Origin: JAJPKK01 sp963702755
Lineage (GTDB): Bacteria; Pseudomonadota; Alphaproteobacteria; Rhizobiales; Xanthobacteraceae
DNA: 64,000 bases
Direction: 5' to 3'
Assembly: GCA_963702755.1 (NCBI GenBank)
Contig: CAVPDZ010000018.1
Span: 1-64,000 of the forward strand
Part shown: one piece after another, positions 1 through 9,962 of the stretch
Numbering within the stretch: position 1 is the first letter of the stretch
Layout: each line of letters opens with the position of its first letter
Program-made: the position numbers and the translations under genes
Notes under the pieces: model-generated
The model's input: only the letters and a program-made list of their open reading frames with translations
Database searches by the model: none
What the model was told of the DNA's origin: nothing

Positions 1-723
1 CCTCGTATCGCTACTTCGATGGAGCTCCGCAACGACGTGCCTACCGGCACATCCTGCGTTCGCTGCATCAATCGCGCTGCGACTTCGTGCGCATGCTCCG
101 CGCGCGGCGAGGATCCTCGATCTCGGCGGCGCCGATCAGGCCTGGGACGCCGGCGCGCTCGTCACGATGGGTTACCCGTATCCCTTCGAGCTCCTGACCA
201 TCGTCGACCTGCCCGGCGGAGAGCGCCACGACCTGTACGGCCACATGGCGTCGTCGGCGCGGGTGGAGACGCGGCTGGGTCCGGTGGAGTACCGGTACCA
301 CTCGATGGTCGACCTCGCGCCGTACCCCGACGCGTCGTTCGACCTCGTCTTCAGCGGGCAGACGATCGAGCACATGACCGAGGACGAGGCCGAGAAGATG
401 ATCGGCGAGGTGCGGCGCGTGCTCGGTGCCGGGCGGCTGGTTCTGTCTCGACACACCGAACCGGCGCGTGACGGAGCTGCAGCTGGGCGCGGACGTCCTG
501 TCGAACCCGGACCACAAGCTGGAGTACACGCACGAGCACCTGTCGAGGTTGCTGCGCGACGGCGGCTTCGACATCGCCGGCGCGTACGGGCTCAGCCTCG
601 CCGACGCGTCGCTCGCGCACGGGGCGTTCGACGAAGCCGAGGTCGCGGCCGAAGCACGGCGTCTACGCGGAGATCGCCGACTGCTATTTCCTCGCGTACA
701 TGTGCCGCCTGCCCGCCGGCTAG
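1..723 (+). CDS. Class I SAM-dependent methyltransferase, 5' truncated and frameshifted
   Basis: This probably methylates a sugar or lipid intermediate of surface-polysaccharide synthesis. The SAM-binding motif I reads ILDLGGADQAWD near base 110, and the post-motif II region DLVFSGQTIEHM lies near 340-375. The product starts in one frame (SYRYFDGAPQRRAYRH), moves to another near base 105, again near 430 (to CLDTPNRRVTELQLG) and again near 655 (to EIADCYFLAYMCRLPAG, stop 721-723). The breaks look like sequencing indels because each frame continues the same protein. The 5' end lies outside the window. It converges with the leftward glycosyltransferase, the two ends overlapping by 4 bases. The fold assignment is firm; the substrate is inferred only from the neighbours. 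Confidence 0.7.
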
Positions 724-1928
724 CTGCGACGGACTAACGCCGGTCGGCCGCTCGAACGCCGACGGCGTGGACGAAGTGTCGCGTAGCGATCGATCACGTC
801 GGCCCAGCGGTAGTGGCCGTCGACGAACGCCTGGCCGGCGCGGCCGAGAGCCGACCGGAGTGCGGGTGACGCGCCGAGCCGGTCGAGCTCGACCTCGAGC
901 TCGGCGTAGTTGCCGAAGGCGAGCCCGCCGCCCGAGCGCCGGACGTGATCGAGCGTCACCGCGCAGCGACTGTTGACGAACGCCGGGGTCCCGACCGTCC
1001 AGGCCTCCATGAGCACGATCGAGAACGACTCGAACGCGCTCGGCGAGACGAGCGCGAGCGCGCCGCGCAGCAAGCCCCACTTGACGGCTTCGTCGACCCC
1101 GCCGACCGTCGCGATGTCGGGGTGCTCGGGCGGCGCGTTCATGATCGTGCCCGCGAAGACGAGCCGCAGCGGGCCGCGCGCGGCGGTCCTTGTAGCGGGC
1201 GAAGCACTCGGCGAGCAGGCGCGCGCCCTTGCCGTCGTCGACGCGGCCGAGGCACAACAGGTACGGGCGGTCGTCGAGCCCGACCGCGGCGAGCGCCTCG
1301 GCGGCGTTCCCGTCGGCCGAGTCGACGCCGAGCCCGACGACGACGGCCGGTTTCGACGCGACCGCGAAGCGGTGCTCCACCAGGTGCCGCTCCGGCTCGC
1401 TCCAGTACGCGAGGCCCGCGGCCGCACCGAACACGGGCCGGTAGATCGGCAGCCCCAGCACGGGTTCGTCATGCGCGGCGGGGTGGAGCACGAGCGCGCG
1501 CGGCGACGCGGGGAAGGCCGGCGACGGTGGGGTGGTAGAGGAACGGATGGAACGCGACGACGTCGGCGTCGCAATGCGCGATCGCGTCGATCAAAGCGGG
1601 CGCGACCGGCCCCTGCTCGTCGATCCACTCCGTTGTTCTGCCTCGGTCGACCCGCCGGCCGCGCCGGATGACGAGATCGGTGCGCGCGTCGAAGTCGGCG
1701 CTCCGGCGCCCCTCGACCGGGAAGCGGTGCACGGCTCACGCCGTCGATCTCGGTGGTCCCGCTCGGGTAGTGGTCGGCCCACGTACCGGCGTCGAGCGCG
1801 CAGGTCGTGAGCGCCTCGACCGTGAAGACCGGGCGGGTCGCGAGCCGGGTCGCGAGGAGGCGGGCGGCGGTCTCGGCGCCGCCCGGGACCTCGGTGCCGT
1901 AGCGCGGGGTGACGACCGCGAGCTTCAT
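720..1928 (-). CDS. GT4-type glycosyltransferase (first of three), frameshifted
   Basis: A retaining GT-B glycosyltransferase of family GT4, expected to move a sugar from a nucleotide-sugar donor onto a surface glycan at the inner membrane face. The N-terminal domain begins MKLAVVTPRYGTEVPGGAE (donor/acceptor glycine loop). The C-terminal Rossmann domain has LLCLGRVDDGKGARLL and the E-x7-E motif ESFSIVLME followed by AWTVGTPAFVN. The frame breaks near 1715, 1490 and 1195. The ATG at 1926-1928 is chosen because the family N-terminus begins there. It is last in the leftward operon and ends against the convergent methyltransferase. Donor and acceptor cannot be told from sequence. Confidence 0.78.
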   Translation of the reverse strand: MKLAVVTPRYGTEVPGGAETAARLLATRLATRPVFTVEALTTCALDAGTWADHYPSGTTEIDGVSRAPLPGRGAPERRLRRAHRSRHPARPAGRPRQNNGVDRRAGAGRARFDRRDRALRRRRRRVPSVPLPPHRRRPSPRRRARSCSTPPRMTNPCWGCRSTGPCSVRPRASRTGASRSGTWWSTASRSRRNRPSSSGSASTRPTGTPPRRSPRSGSTTARTCCASAASTTARARACSPSASPATRTAARGPLRLVFAGTIMNAPPEHPDIATVGGVDEAVKWGLLRGALALVSPSAFESFSIVLMEAWTVGTPAFVNSRCAVTLDHVRRSGGGLAFGNYAELEVELDRLGASPALRSALGRAGQAFVDGHYRWADVIDRYATLRPRRRRSSGRPALVRRS

Positions 1929-1957
1929 GACGCGGCCGCGGGCGCACGCCCCCGATG

Positions 1958-3001
1958 TCACGGCTTCGACGAACGCGGGGCCCGGTGCGCGACAGGTCGA
2001 AGTCGCGAACCCGGCGCGCGCCGGCGTCGATGAGCTGCCGCGCGCAGGGCGGCGATCGACGACGACGCGCTCGACCGCGGCCGCGAACGTGCACGGGTCC
2101 TTGACGTCGAGCAGCAGGCCCGGCGTCGCCGAGCGTCTCGGGCACCGCGGTCGACGCGAACGCGACGATCGGGACGCCGTGGTGCATGGCCTCGAGCAGC
2201 GGCACGCAGAAGCCCTCGTGCTCGCTGCACACGACGAACACGTCGGCGGCCCGGTAGTACGCGGCGAGCTCGGCGGGCGAGACGCCGCCCGTCAGGGTCA
2301 CCGACGTCGTCGAGGCCGAGCGCGTGGACGAAACGCTGGAGCGTGCGGGCGTAGCCGTCCTCGCGTCCGCCGCCGACGAGGATGCGAGGCCGCGCGTCGG
2401 CGTTGTGGAACCGGCGGTACGCGGCGAACGCCTTGACGATGTCGTGCTGGGCCTTGTTCGGCGCGAGGCGGCCGACGAACAGCCAGGTGACGCGGCGCCG
2501 CGGTGCGCGCCGGTGCCGGCGCGGGCTCGACGTCGAGGGTGGCGAGGTCGAGCAGGATCGGGACGACGGTGGTGCGGCGCGAAACCCGCCTCCATGAGGT
2601 CGTGCTCGTTGTAGCTCGAGTCGGCGATGCCGAGCCGGGCGCGGGTCGGCCAGCTCCCGCAGTTGGCCGCGGCCCCACGCCACGCCGTGCGCGGCGACCG
2701 GCTGCCAACCCGCGATGTACCGCATCGGGGTGAGGTTGTGATGGTTGACGACGATCGGCTCGTCGCGGGCGAGCACCGCGTCGGCGACGACGAGCCGATG
2801 GCCATCTGGTAGACGATCACGTCGGCGCGGCCGCGGGCGTCGCGCAACAGGTGCGCGCCACGATCGGCCCACGCCGGATCGATCTCGGACGCGAAGATGT
2901 CGGACGTGTGTCCGGCGGCCCGCAGCGCGTCGCGTACGGCCAGCGTGTGCGCGCCGACCGCGCCCGGCTCGAGGGTCGGGCACGAACTGGTGGACGATCA
3001 C
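1958..3001 (-). CDS. GT4-type glycosyltransferase (second of three), frameshifted
   Basis: A GT-B glycosyltransferase very similar to the next gene upstream. It begins VIVHQFVPDPRAG at a GTG whose first bases overlap the preceding TGA (GTGA). It has WLFVGRLAPNKAQHDIVKAF and the E-x7-E site EGFCVPLLE followed by AMHHGVPIVAFASTAVPETLG. The frame breaks several times (about 2850, 2650, 2480, 2310, 2120 and 2000), all compatible with single-base errors. The C-terminal stop is uncertain: one frame stops at 1958, while another reads through into the ATG of the following gene, so the true end may be an ATGA overlap at 1925-1928. Confidence 0.75.
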   Translation of the reverse strand: MIVHQFVPDPRAGRGRRAHAGRTRRAAGRRTHVRHLRVRDRSGVGRSWRAPVARRPRPRRRDRLPDGHRLVVADAVLARDEPIVVNHHNLTPMRYIAGWQPVAAHGVAWGRGQLRELADPRPARHRRLELQRARPHGGGFRAAPPSSRSCSTSPPSTSSPRRHRRAPRRRVTWLFVGRLAPNKAQHDIVKAFAAYRRFHNADARPRILVGGGREDGYARTLQRFVHALGLDDVGDPDGRRLARRARRVLPGRRRVRRVQRARGLLRAAARGHAPRRPDRRVRVDRGARDARRRRACCSTSRTRARSRPRSSASSSIAALRAAAHRRRRAPGSRLRPVAHRAPRSSKP

Positions 3002-4120
3002 TGCCGCGGTCCTCGACGACGCCGCCCCGATGACCGGCTCGATCGCGTCGAGCAGCTTGCGCTTCGACTTCGTCGATGTCGAATTCGCGCAGCCGCGCCG
3101 ATCCCGGCTTCGACGAGCTGGCTCCGCAGCGCCGGCGTCGGTCACGACACGGTGCACGGCGGTCGCGACCGTGTACGCGTCCTTGGCGTCGAGGAGGAGC
3201 CCGGCTTCGCCGAGCGTCTCCGGTACCGCGGCCGCCGCGTACGCGACGATCGGGACGCGGTGGTGCATCGCCTCGAGCAGCGGGACGCAGAATCCCTCGT
3301 GCTCGCTCGCGACCACGTACACGTCGGCGGTCTCGTAGTAGGCGGTGAGCGCAGCCGCGCTGACGCCGCCGGCGATGTCGACCGCGTCGGCGAGCCCGAG
3401 CGCGTCGACGAAGGCGTTCAGCGCGCAGCTCGTATTGGTGTGACGACGATGCGCCGACGAGATGGAGGCGCGCGTGTGTCGTCGTACAGGCGCCGGTACG
3501 CGGCGAACGCCTTGACGAGGTCGTGCTGCGCCTTGTTCGGCGCGAGCCGGCCGACGAACAGCCAGTCGATCGCCGCCGGCGGTCTTCGCGCCGGACAGCC
3601 GGCCGAGCGGTCGCAGGGTCGGGCGGCGCCGAGTCGAGCGCGGCGACGTCGAGCAGGATCGGCACGACGGAGGTGCGCCGGTAGCCGAGGTCGGTCAGCT
3701 CCTGCGCGTTGAACGCGGAGTCGGCGATGCCCAGCTCGGCGCGGGACTCGAGCTCCGCGAGCTGGCGCCGCCCCTTCATCAGCGCGCCCGCGAGCGCCGG
3801 CTCCCAGCGGGCGAAGAACGGCGCGGGCGTGATGTTGTGATAGTCGACGATCAGCGGCTCGTCCGCGGGCCGCGACGAAATCGGCAACGGGCGAGCCGAC
3901 CGAGGAGTGGTAGAGCAGCCAGGTCGGTCGCGGCCCGGGCGTCACCCCGTCGAACGACGTGAACGGACGGGCAAGCCGCTTGTACTCGTCCTTGGCTTCG
4001 TACGAGTAGATGTCGGAGCGGTAGCCGGCCGCGCGCAAGTGTCTCCTGCACCGCGAGGTAGTGGCCGCCGACGGCGTCGCGCGGCGCGAGCGTGGGGACG
4101 AACTGGTGGACCGCGGTCAT
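2999..4120 (-). CDS. GT4-type glycosyltransferase (third of three), frameshifted
   Basis: A GT-B glycosyltransferase starting MTAVHQFVPTLAPRDAVGGH at the ATG 4118-4120, which overlaps the stop of the upstream methyltransferase (ATGA, 4117-4120). The middle contains DEPLIVDYHNITPAPFFARW and WLFVGRLAPNKAQHDLVKAF; the donor site is SEHEGFCVPLLEAMHHRVPI. Protein and DNA closely match the second glycosyltransferase, so the two are a tandem duplication. Breaks lie near 4030, 3880, 3600, 3430, 3325 and 3075. The 3' end overlaps the GTG of the next gene. Translational coupling along the whole operon points to joint assembly of one glycan. Confidence 0.77.
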
Positions 4121-5076
4121 TCGTCGGCGCGGGTCGCGGTGACGACGTAGGCGTCGGCGCCCGCGGGGTGCACCTGCACGTCGACGAAGCCGTGTTCGGG
4201 GAGCACCGCGTTCCACGTGTCGGGGTGGAGCGGGTGGCCGGCGACGAGATCGGCCTCGGCCGCGGTGGCGTCGCGCCCCCAGGCCTCGCGCCGCAGGCTG
4301 CAGACCACGAGCCGACCGCCGGGCGCGAGCTTGGCCGCGGCCGCGTCGACGAGCAGCAACAGCTCGCCGAGCGGTGCGCGCTCGACGAGGCCGCGCAGCA
4401 CGAGGCCGCCCAGGGCGGTCGGCGCCGACGGCGTGCAGGTGCGCGGCGCCGTCGTCGATGCGGACCTCGAGCCCGCGCCCGAGCGCGGCGTCGGCGACCG
4501 ACGCGCGCGGCTCGACGCCGTACGCGTCGAGGCCGGCGGTCACGAGCGCGCCGAGCAGCGCGCCGTCGCCGCACTCGACGAGCGCGATGCGGCCCGGAGC
4601 AGCCGTGCAGCGCGTTCGTCACCGGTGCCTCCCAGGCGCCGTCGTCGCGCACGGCGGGGATCCGGGCCCCGACGCCGCGCGCCCGGGCGATGTCGCCGGT
4701 GGCGTGCTCGAGCTCGACGACGCGCGCCGCCGAGCAGGCGCAGCGCGGTGTTGATCGCGGTCGCGAGTGCACGTGATCTGCTGTGCGAGCCAGACGTGGT
4801 ACCAGCCGAGCAGCTTCGACATCGACGCGCTTGACGACGCCGAGGACCGGGCTGTTCGGGACGCGACCGGGATGACCGGATCGACGATGACGAGGTCCTC
4901 GGCGCGCTCGAGCGCGGCGTCGAAGTCGTTGCTCACCTCGGGCGGCGCGAACCGGTCGAACAGCCGGTCGAGCTCGCGTTCGAAGCCGGGCGGATACTCG
5001 CCGGCGGCCCGGCGGCGCGCACCTCCGCCTCGATCTCGGCGGCGAGTTTGTGGATGTCGACGTGGTCGTCGGTCAA
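4117..5076 (-). CDS. SAM-dependent methyltransferase opening the glycosyltransferase operon, frameshifted
   Basis: It is read as DDHVDIHKLAAEIEAEVRA, then ALERAEDLVIVDPVIPVASR, then a helix ending WYHVWLAQQIT, then a class I methyltransferase core ending LAPGGRLVVCSLRREAW and FVDVQVHPAGADAYVV. An acidic helical N-terminus ahead of a Rossmann core is common in actinobacterial polysaccharide-cluster methyltransferases. A TTG at 5074-5076 is chosen as start because GGAGGG lies 7 bases before it and no better-placed ATG or GTG was found. The stop TGA overlaps the next ATG. The frame breaks near 5005, 4840, 4770, 4610 and 4410. Sugar O-methylation is inferred from the neighbours. Confidence 0.65.
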
Positions 5077-5290
5077 GACCGGTCCCTCCGAATGCGGGAG
5101 AGTATCGCCCGCTTCTCCGCGGCTTCGTGCCGGTGCGGCGACCCGAGGTCCGACCGAGCGGCCATGACGGGAATCGGGTCCGGGCCGGTCGGCGATATCG
5201 GGCCGAAGCGGCCTCGACGGCGCCGCTTCAAGCGGGTTCGATCGCTTTGCCGATATCAAGGGTGCACCAGCGAAGAAGAGGGCCGACCCT

Positions 5291-7538
5291 GTGCGCACTC
5301 GTGTCTTCCTCGTACTCCTGACTGTCGCGCTCGTCGCGCCGGTGGCCGCCGCTGACCGCGGCGCAGCCGCGCGGGCGCGTCGACGGTGTCGACGACTCCG
5401 TCGTGGACCGACAACTCGAGCGGCTGGGACCGGAGCTCGTCGCCGACCATCGCCGACGTAAACGGTGACGGCCGGCCGGACATCGTCATCGGTCACGAGG
5501 ACGGCCTGCTGCACGTCATCGACGCCGCGAACGGGCGCGACCTGCCGGGCTGGCCGCAGCAGACGGGCACGGCGATCGACAGCACGCCGGCGGTCGGCGA
5601 CCTCTTCAACAACGGCAAGCAGGAGATCGTCGTCGGACTCGGCTCCACGTGGGTTGCCGAATCAGCAGGGCGGGCGTCGCGATCTACAACGCCAACGGCT
5701 CGCTGCACTGCGTGTACCGGACGGGTGACTACTTCAACATGTGGACCAACAGATCCGCACCCCGACGGTTACGCCGACGGCGTGTACTCGTCGCCGGCCA
5801 TCGGCGACATCAACGGCGACGGCTTTCCCGACATCGTGTTCGGCGGCTTCGACCTGCACGTCCACGCGATCGACCGCAACTGCCACTCAGATCATGAGCG
5901 ACAACGTCGAAGACACCGTCTGGTCGTCGCCCGCGCTGTACGACATCAACGGTGACGGTCGGCTCGACATCTTCATCGGCGGCGACCAGACCGCCGGCGG
6001 CTGCGATCAACTGGTCGGGCGGCGAGTTCCGCGCCATCGAGTAGACGCCGGCGAGCACGCGTCTCGTGCTCGCACTGCCACGAGATCTGGAAGCACCAGC
6101 TCAACGACACCATGTGGTCGAGCCCGGCGCGTCGGCGACATCGACGGCGACGGGCGGCCCGAGGTCGATCGTCGGCGGCGGCAACTTCTACAACCGCTCC
6201 GACGGTCACAAGGTCTTCGCCTGGCACGTCGACGACGGCTCGAGCCTGCCCGGTTGGCCGGTCGCGACGAGCGGGTCGACGATGTCGTCGCCCGCGCTCG
6301 GTGATCTCAACGGCAACGGGATCCCCGAGGTCGTCGACGTCGAGTGCCGACGGTTGGGTGCGCGCGTACAACGGCAACGGATCGCTGCGGTGGGCGACAC
6401 AGCTCTGGGCGTTCAGCCCCTCGCAGGCGGGGGACCGGTCGGCGTCGCCGATCATCGCCGACCTGAACGGCGACGGCCACAACGACGTCGGCGGTCGGCA
6501 ACAACTTCGGCTACTTCGTGCTGAACGGCGTCGAACGGCGCCATCATGACGACGCTCGACACGCTACGAGTCGCACGAGAGCGCCGGCGCGGTCGGCGAC
6601 TTCGGTTCGGGTGTCGGATGGCGACTCGTCGTCGCCGGGTTCAACACGCCGAACCACACGAGCCGGCTGCAGTCGTTCGCGATGCCGGCGCCCGGACGGC
6701 GGCGCCGTGGCCGATGTTCCGTCGTGACCCGCGCATCACGGCGGGCCCGGTCGCGCTTCACCTGCTGCCGCCGGGCAGTGCCGCGCGGCGCAGAACCCGC
6801 CGCCCATCCGGTCGCGGCGTCGTCGCAGGGCTACTGGGTCGTGGGCGCGGACGGCGGCGTGTACGCGCTGCAGGGCGCGCCGTACTACGGCAGCGCCGCG
6901 GGCCGCATCCAGGGCACGGCGGTCGCGATGGCCGCGACGCACTCGGGCAACGGCTACTACCTCCTCGACAGCAGCGGCGGCATCTTCCCGTTCGGTGACG
7001 CGCCGTTCGTTCGGCTCCATGGCCGGGCACGCGTCTCAACGCGCCGATCATCGCGCTGGCGCCGACGCCGTCGGGCCGCGGCTATTGGTTGCTGGCGTCC
7101 GACGGCGGCGTGTTCAGCTTCGGCGACGCGCGCTTCTACGGTTCGATGGGCGGCAAGCGCCTGAACAAGCCGATCATCTCGATGGCCGCGACCGCGGTCC
7201 GGTCACGGCTACTGGCTGCTTGGCGTCCGACGGCGGCGTGTTCAGCTTCGGCGACGCGCGGTTCCACGGCTCCACCGGCAACCTCCACCTCAACTCGCCG
7301 GTGATCTCGATGGCCACGGCGCCGGCGGGCGCGGGCTACTGGCTCGTCGCCGGCGACGGCGGCATCTTCAGCTTCGGCGTCCCGTTCTACGGGAGCGTGC
7401 CGGGATCGGGACTTGCCAGCCGGTACCGGGCGTGCAGATCCGGCCGTCGCTCACCGGTCACGGCTACTTCGTGCTCGCCTCGACGGCCGGGTCTTCGCGT
7501 TCGGCGACGCCAGGCCGGTGCTTCGGCGCCGGGCCTGA
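5291..7538 (+). CDS. Secreted FG-GAP/VCBS protein with a C-terminal 42-residue repeat domain, heavily frameshifted
   Basis: A signal peptide VRTRVFLVLLTVALVAPVAA starts at GTG 5291. Then come about seven FG-GAP/VCBS units with calcium-loop motifs such as DVNGDGRPDIVIG, DINGDGFPDIVFG, DINGDGRLDIFIG, DIDGDGRPE and DLNGDGHNDV (5,450-6,500), the hallmark of integrin-like beta-propellers. From about 6,830 follow six copies of a unit like YWLLASDGGVFSFGDARFYG, spaced 123-128 bases apart (nominally 126, 42 residues). The frame changes at least ten times, so the stop is approximate. No catalytic domain is visible; a structural or ligand-binding surface role is inferred. The second repeat type is, from memory, frequent in Acidimicrobiia and related actinobacteria. 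Confidence 0.72.
6832..7538 (+). repeat. Six tandem ~126-bp coding repeats (YWL-DGG-FGDA-FYGS)
   Basis: Copies begin near 6832, 6955, 7083, 7211, 7338 and 7465. Copies 3 and 4 are almost identical at the DNA level (gcgtccgacggcggcgtgtt recurs). Later units are one or two bases longer than 126, which matches the frameshifts. Confidence 0.75.
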
Positions 7539-7784
7539 GTGGTTGCGCAGAACATGCCGATGCTCAATGAGTTGATGCGTCAAAGAAGCCTAAGTGGTTC
7601 CCAGTAACCTGTAAACCTTCGGCGATGCAGTTCCCGGGATCATGCTGCCCTGGGGCGTGGTGCAGCTGACGGCGGGTCACCGCGATCACCGGCATGGGCC
7701 GGGTACCGTCCCGTTAGATGGCGCGGCGTTTCCCAAAGCGTTCGCCGCTATGGCCACGTTCTGAAAAGTCGGCAGTCCGCGTGA
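7539..7784. other. Non-coding junction between actinobacterial-like and Bradyrhizobium-like sequence
   Basis: No gene is recognisable here. On the left the sequence is extremely GC-rich with constantly breaking frames; on the right composition relaxes and long intact alphaproteobacterial genes begin. No attachment site, tRNA or insertion-sequence end was seen that would explain a biological insertion. Confidence 0.55.
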
Positions 7785-8720
7785 TCAGAAATCCGGCTTC
7801 TCGGCCTCGGGCACGGCCATGACCCATGAACCAACCGCCCGTGTGCTCTCGGCGCATACGGCTTCAGGCCACGCGCCCTTAGCCCGACGATAGGTGACGC
7901 GCGCGGACCACGGCGTCGTGAACATGACCGGGTCATCAACGATGATCTCGACCTGCAATCCCGGCTTCGTCGGGTCGGGATCGATATCGCCCATGCCGTA
8001 GGCATTTCTCATCGGTGCGACACCGAAGTAGGTGCCCAGATGCTGGCGCTGCACGTCCCGCGCCAGCGCCCCGTCGATGAGCCGGTAGCGCTCGATGACG
8101 TGCAACGCCGCACTGTGGGGCGTACCAAACCGATCGACCATGGAGAGCGGCCCGATCTTTTGGCCGATCGTGTCGATGACCAACGTGTCGTTCTCATAAT
8201 GACCGACGGCTTCGCCCTGCCAGGTGGGCGTTGGATGCGCCGAATGAGGCACGTTCATGCGCACATGGCGAACCTGATGATCGCTGGGATAAAGCAGGAT
8301 GACCTCGTCCTTCCGCTGTATCAGCTGCACGCCGAGTTGAATGTTCACCGTGAATGGGGTCGGTTCCGGCCAGCATTGGTTATGCGGATTGGGAATCGGA
8401 ATGCCGCTTTGCTCGCGTTCGCCGTTCCTTTTCAAAATTTCCGCGGCGCGCGGCTGAAGGATCGGATTGGTGTCGTCGCCGATCGCGGTGAAGATCTGGC
8501 TGCCATCGGCCCTCCGGATCTTGCTGATGACCGGACCGGGGCCTGATGCCGGCGGCTCAAACAACAGGAAAGGACGGCCCCATGTGCCTGATAAATCGGG
8601 AGGTGACGCAGTGGTGTGAAGCGCAGGCTTCGAGGTCGATGCCGCGTCTTGTGCCACGGCAAACGATGCAGTGACCGCCGCCGCGCATGTGATGAACAAC
8701 AAGAGCCGAGCCGCGTTCAT
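7785..8720 (-). CDS. Exported protein of unknown function
   Basis: 311 residues from the ATG at 8720. This start is preferred over one 57 bases upstream because it opens a clean signal peptide (MNAARLLLFITCAAAVTASFAVAQ). The mature protein has PDLSGTWGRPFLLF near its start and YENDTLVIDTIG, which is typical of a family of exported alphaproteobacterial proteins whose members share a DLSG-W start and a Y-NDTLV-DT core. No enzyme function is known to me. It lies 139 bases downstream of the racemase-like gene in the same direction and could be the tail of that operon. Confidence 0.7.
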   Translation of the reverse strand: MNAARLLLFITCAAAVTASFAVAQDAASTSKPALHTTASPPDLSGTWGRPFLLFEPPASGPGPVISKIRRADGSQIFTAIGDDTNPILQPRAAEILKRNGEREQSGIPIPNPHNQCWPEPTPFTVNIQLGVQLIQRKDEVILLYPSDHQVRHVRMNVPHSAHPTPTWQGEAVGHYENDTLVIDTIGQKIGPLSMVDRFGTPHSAALHVIERYRLIDGALARDVQRQHLGTYFGVAPMRNAYGMGDIDPDPTKPGLQVEIIVDDPVMFTTPWSARVTYRRAKGAWPEAVCAESTRAVGSWVMAVPEAEKPDF

Positions 8721-8859
8721 GGGTCGAACCTGAGCCTGTGAGGTACCGCCTTTATATCGCGTTGCGACCGTGGGCATACACTGAATGCGGAGCTATCGCG
8801 CGAGCAAGAAGCTTGAGGGCCTTTTTCCGCTTCTGCACGATCCCCGCGTTAGCGATCGT

Positions 8860-9954
8860 TCAAATCCGGTAGCGCCGCACAGCTTCGTCGTTCCACCTCA
8901 GCCCTGCGCCCGGCAATGCCGATACCTGTGCGAGCCCGTCGGCAATGACGAGCGGGTCGGTGAGGATGGTATTCGCCCAATCCACATATTCGAGCCAATG
9001 CGCCGTCGGCGTCGCGGCCAACAGATGCGCGCTGACTTCCGGCAACAGGTGCGACGACATCGGAACGTCGCGGGACGCAGCCACGCCCGCGGCCTGCATC
9101 CAGCCGGTGACGCCGCCGATGCGTCCGGCGTCGGGCATGACGAAGTCGCACGCGCCGGCGTCGAGCGCCTGCGCCATTGCCTCGGCGCCGTTGAAATTCT
9201 CGCCGATCTGCAGCGGCAAGGCGTACTCGCCGGCGAGCTTCGCAAGGCCGCGCACATCGTCGTGCCGGATCGGTTCCTCGATCCAGTAGATGCCTTCGTC
9301 GGCAAGAGCGCGGCCGCGCTGCTGCGCCTCAGCCACCGTCAGCGCCTGATTGTAGTCGACCATGATTGCGATGGAGTCCGGAAGCCTGCGGCGGACGGCG
9401 CGGGTGACGGCGAGGTCTTCGGCGAGCGTCGGATAACCAAGCCTGAGCTTCACGGCGCGAAAGCCGCCGATGATGAGCTTTTCCGCCTCATCGGCGGCCG
9501 CCTCCGGCGCCATGAGGCCGAGCCCGCAGGAGTTGTAGGCCGGCAGCGGCTTCGGCGTCGCGCCGAGGAGCGTTGCCAGGTGCACGCCGGCGGCGACCGC
9601 AAGCGCATCCCACAACGCCATATCGAGCGCCGATAGTGCCATCCGCACGACGCCTGTGACGCCAATCAAGGCGTGACGGCGCTCGAGCTTGGCGGCGATG
9701 TCGCGCGGCGCGACCCGCTCTCCGGCGATCGATTCGACGGCTTCGTGGAGGATGGCGGCGATCGCGACCGCACCGCTGCGGCGATAGCAGAACAGATAGC
9801 TTCGTCCGGTCACGCCCTCGTTGGTCTGAAGATCGACCAGGAGCAGTGGCGCCTCGCGCACCGTCGCCGCACTGGTGCCGAGCGCAAACCGTATCGGAAC
9901 CGAGACGGCTACGCTCGAAACCGAGCGAACGGTCAGGATGGGTATGGCCGCCAT
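8860..9954 (-). CDS. Mandelate racemase/muconate lactonizing enzyme family protein
   Basis: An enolase-superfamily enzyme that would abstract a proton alpha to a carboxylate. 364 residues from ATG 9954. An N-terminal capping domain precedes a TIM barrel with AVKLRLG (the K-x-R position of the first catalytic strand), metal ligands in MVDYNQ, WIEEP and IGENF, and a late histidine in SSHLLPEVSAH, as in the mandelate-racemase subgroup. The exact substrate is not predictable. It starts 8 bases after the upstream reductase stops, so the two are probably co-transcribed and act on the same compound or its products. Confidence 0.88.
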   Translation of the reverse strand: MAAIPILTVRSVSSVAVSVPIRFALGTSAATVREAPLLLVDLQTNEGVTGRSYLFCYRRSGAVAIAAILHEAVESIAGERVAPRDIAAKLERRHALIGVTGVVRMALSALDMALWDALAVAAGVHLATLLGATPKPLPAYNSCGLGLMAPEAAADEAEKLIIGGFRAVKLRLGYPTLAEDLAVTRAVRRRLPDSIAIMVDYNQALTVAEAQQRGRALADEGIYWIEEPIRHDDVRGLAKLAGEYALPLQIGENFNGAEAMAQALDAGACDFVMPDAGRIGGVTGWMQAAGVAASRDVPMSSHLLPEVSAHLLAATPTAHWLEYVDWANTILTDPLVIADGLAQVSALPGAGLRWNDEAVRRYRI

Positions 9955-9962
9955 GTCGGTTC

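Noticed and set aside
6832..7538. CRISPR-like array
   Set aside because: The ~127-base period is coding, without spacers; copies differ at protein-neutral and frame positions.
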